A stretch of 6,302 nt of DNA, from assembly GCA_003446655.1 (NCBI GenBank), contig DMCZ01000073.1, positions 1 to 6,302 on the forward strand, read 5' to 3'. Positions 5,430-6,302 of the stretch are shown here, piece after piece. The notes under the pieces are model-generated. The model was not told where the DNA came from, searched no databases, and was given only the letters and a program-made list of their open reading frames with translations. The position numbers and the translations under genes are program-made. The number at the start of each line of letters is the position of its first letter. Within the stretch, counting starts at the first letter, position 1. This stretch comes from Thauera sp. (lineage in GTDB: Bacteria; Pseudomonadota; Gammaproteobacteria; Burkholderiales; Rhodocyclaceae).

Positions 5430-6302
5430 CTACTGGAACGCCACCTCGGCGAAGCTGCGCAGCTTGCGGCTGTGCAGACGGTCGACGCCCTGCTCACGCA
5501 GGCGCTCGAGGGCGCGGATGCCGATCCGCAGGTGCTGGTCGACGCGGTCACGGTAGAACTTGTCGGCCATGCCGGGCAGCTTGATCTCGCCGTGCAGCGG
5601 CTTGTCGCTGACGCACAGCAGGGTGCCGTAGGGCACGCGGAAGCGGAAGCCGTTGGCGGCGATGGTCGCCGATTCCATGTCGAGCGCCACCGCGCGGCTC
5701 TGGCTGAAGCGGCGCTCGGGGCTGGTCGACATGCCGTGCGAGGGCAGCAGCTCCCAGTTGCGGTTGTCGGTGCTGGCCACCGTGCCGGTGCGCATCAGGC
5801 GCTTGAGCTCGTAGCCAGATAGTTCCGTGACCTCGGCCACCGCGGCCTCGAGCGCCACCTGCACCTCGGCCAGCGGCGGGATCGGCACCCAGGGCGGCAG
5901 CTCCTCGTCGAGCACGTGGTCCTCGCGCACGTAGCCGTGGGCGAGGACGTAGTCGCCCAGGTGCTGGCTGTTGCGCAGCCCGGCGCAGTGGCCGAGCATG
6001 ATCCAGGCGTGCGGGCGGAGCACCGCGATGTGGTCGGTGATGGTCTTGGCGTTGGCCGGGCCGACGCCGATGTTGACCATCGTGATGCCGCCGCGGTCGC
6101 CGCGCACCAGGTGGTAGGCCGGCATCTGCGGCAGGCGCGGCGGCGGCGCGCCGTCGGCGTCCTCGTCCTGCGGGGCGAGGTCGGCGCGGCGGGTGAGGAC
6201 GTTGCCCGGCTCGACGAAGGCCTCGTAGCCGTGGCCGGAGGCGGTGTCGGCCATCAGCTCGTGGCCGAGGCGGATGAACTCGTCGATGTAGAACTGGTAG
6301 TT
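5430..6302 (-). CDS. amn: AMP nucleosidase Amn, C-terminal part (5' end off window)
   Basis: AMP nucleosidase hydrolyses AMP to adenine and ribose 5-phosphate in the cytoplasm, controlling AMP level in purine salvage. About 290 codons are visible. The frame stays open to the window edge upstream of the ATG at 6252-6254, and the residues there (NYQFYIDEFI) belong to the family, so that ATG is internal. The E. coli enzyme has 484 residues, so roughly the first 190, mainly the regulatory N-terminal domain, are missing. The catalytic nucleoside-phosphorylase-like domain is well conserved: MPAYHLVRG, ITMVNIGVGPANAKTITDH, LRPHAWIMLGHCAGLR, GDYVLAHGYVREDHVLDEE, the purine/ribose-binding MES motif in ALDMESATIAANG, RFRVPYGTLLCVSDKPLHGE with the catalytic aspartate in VSDK, and the family-typical C-terminus LHSRKLRSFAEVAFQ. 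It ends with TAG at 5430-5432, 44 nt before the radical SAM gene. No terminator is visible in that 44-nt gap, which supports readthrough. Confidence 0.97.
   Translation of the reverse strand, partial: NYQFYIDEFIRLGHELMADTASGHGYEAFVEPGNVLTRRADLAPQDEDADGAPPPRLPQMPAYHLVRGDRGGITMVNIGVGPANAKTITDHIAVLRPHAWIMLGHCAGLRNSQHLGDYVLAHGYVREDHVLDEELPPWVPIPPLAEVQVALEAAVAEVTELSGYELKRLMRTGTVASTDNRNWELLPSHGMSTSPERRFSQSRAVALDMESATIAANGFRFRVPYGTLLCVSDKPLHGEIKLPGMADKFYRDRVDQHLRIGIRALERLREQGVDRLHSRKLRSFAEVAFQ

Noticed and set aside
3556..5556. 666-codon plus-strand ORF opposite the radical SAM gene
   Set aside because: It is an antisense shadow in very GC-rich DNA. Its translation is low complexity (Ala, Gly, Arg, Val, Gln, His) with no family motif, and it covers a gene with clear radical SAM signatures on the other strand.
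6252..6254. ATG at 6252-6254 (minus strand) as the start of amn
   Set aside because: Conserved family sequence continues upstream in frame to the window edge, so this methionine is internal and the gene is cut by the window.

Overview
The window is a 6.3-kb piece of a very GC-rich bacterial chromosome. G or C dominates third codon positions in every real gene, so long shadow ORFs appear in other frames. Gene content (thiol peroxidase Tpx, AMP nucleosidase Amn, a PhnE-type permease, a FapA/DUF342 protein) and protein style suggest a Betaproteobacterium, perhaps Rhodocyclales such as Thauera or Azoarcus. That placement is inference from memory of similar proteins. The first 19 bases are not genomic: they match the Tn5/Nextera mosaic-end adapter exactly, so the left edge is a raw contig or read end.

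Plus strand, left part: the 3' portion of a phosphonate-type ABC transporter permease (PhnE family, from base 20 to 894, 5' end missing), a 147-nt gap, then a complete 2-Cys thiol peroxidase gene tpx (1042-1542) with a good Shine-Dalgarno sequence. A strong GC hairpin followed by TTCTT ends tpx.

Minus strand, right part, reading right to left: the C-terminal ~290 codons of AMP nucleosidase amn (5430-6302, 5' end off the window), a 44-nt gap, a 658-aa radical SAM protein with a cobalamin-binding-like N-terminal fold and an unusual CX4CX2C cluster motif (3409-5385), a 92-nt gap with two palindromes, then a FapA/DUF342 polymer-fold protein (1625-3316). The fapA and tpx genes converge on the hairpin at about 1578-1608.

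The two strands look functionally separate: phosphonate-type transport and peroxide defence on the plus strand; nucleotide salvage, a radical SAM enzyme of unknown reaction and a FapA-like scaffold on the minus strand. Close spacing makes amn and the radical SAM gene a likely transcription unit. fapA could be cotranscribed or have its own promoter. I see no mobile element, CRISPR array, tRNA or rRNA. The item most worth a second look is the radical SAM protein, with its odd cysteine spacing, a large helical insertion and no cobalamin-ligand motif.
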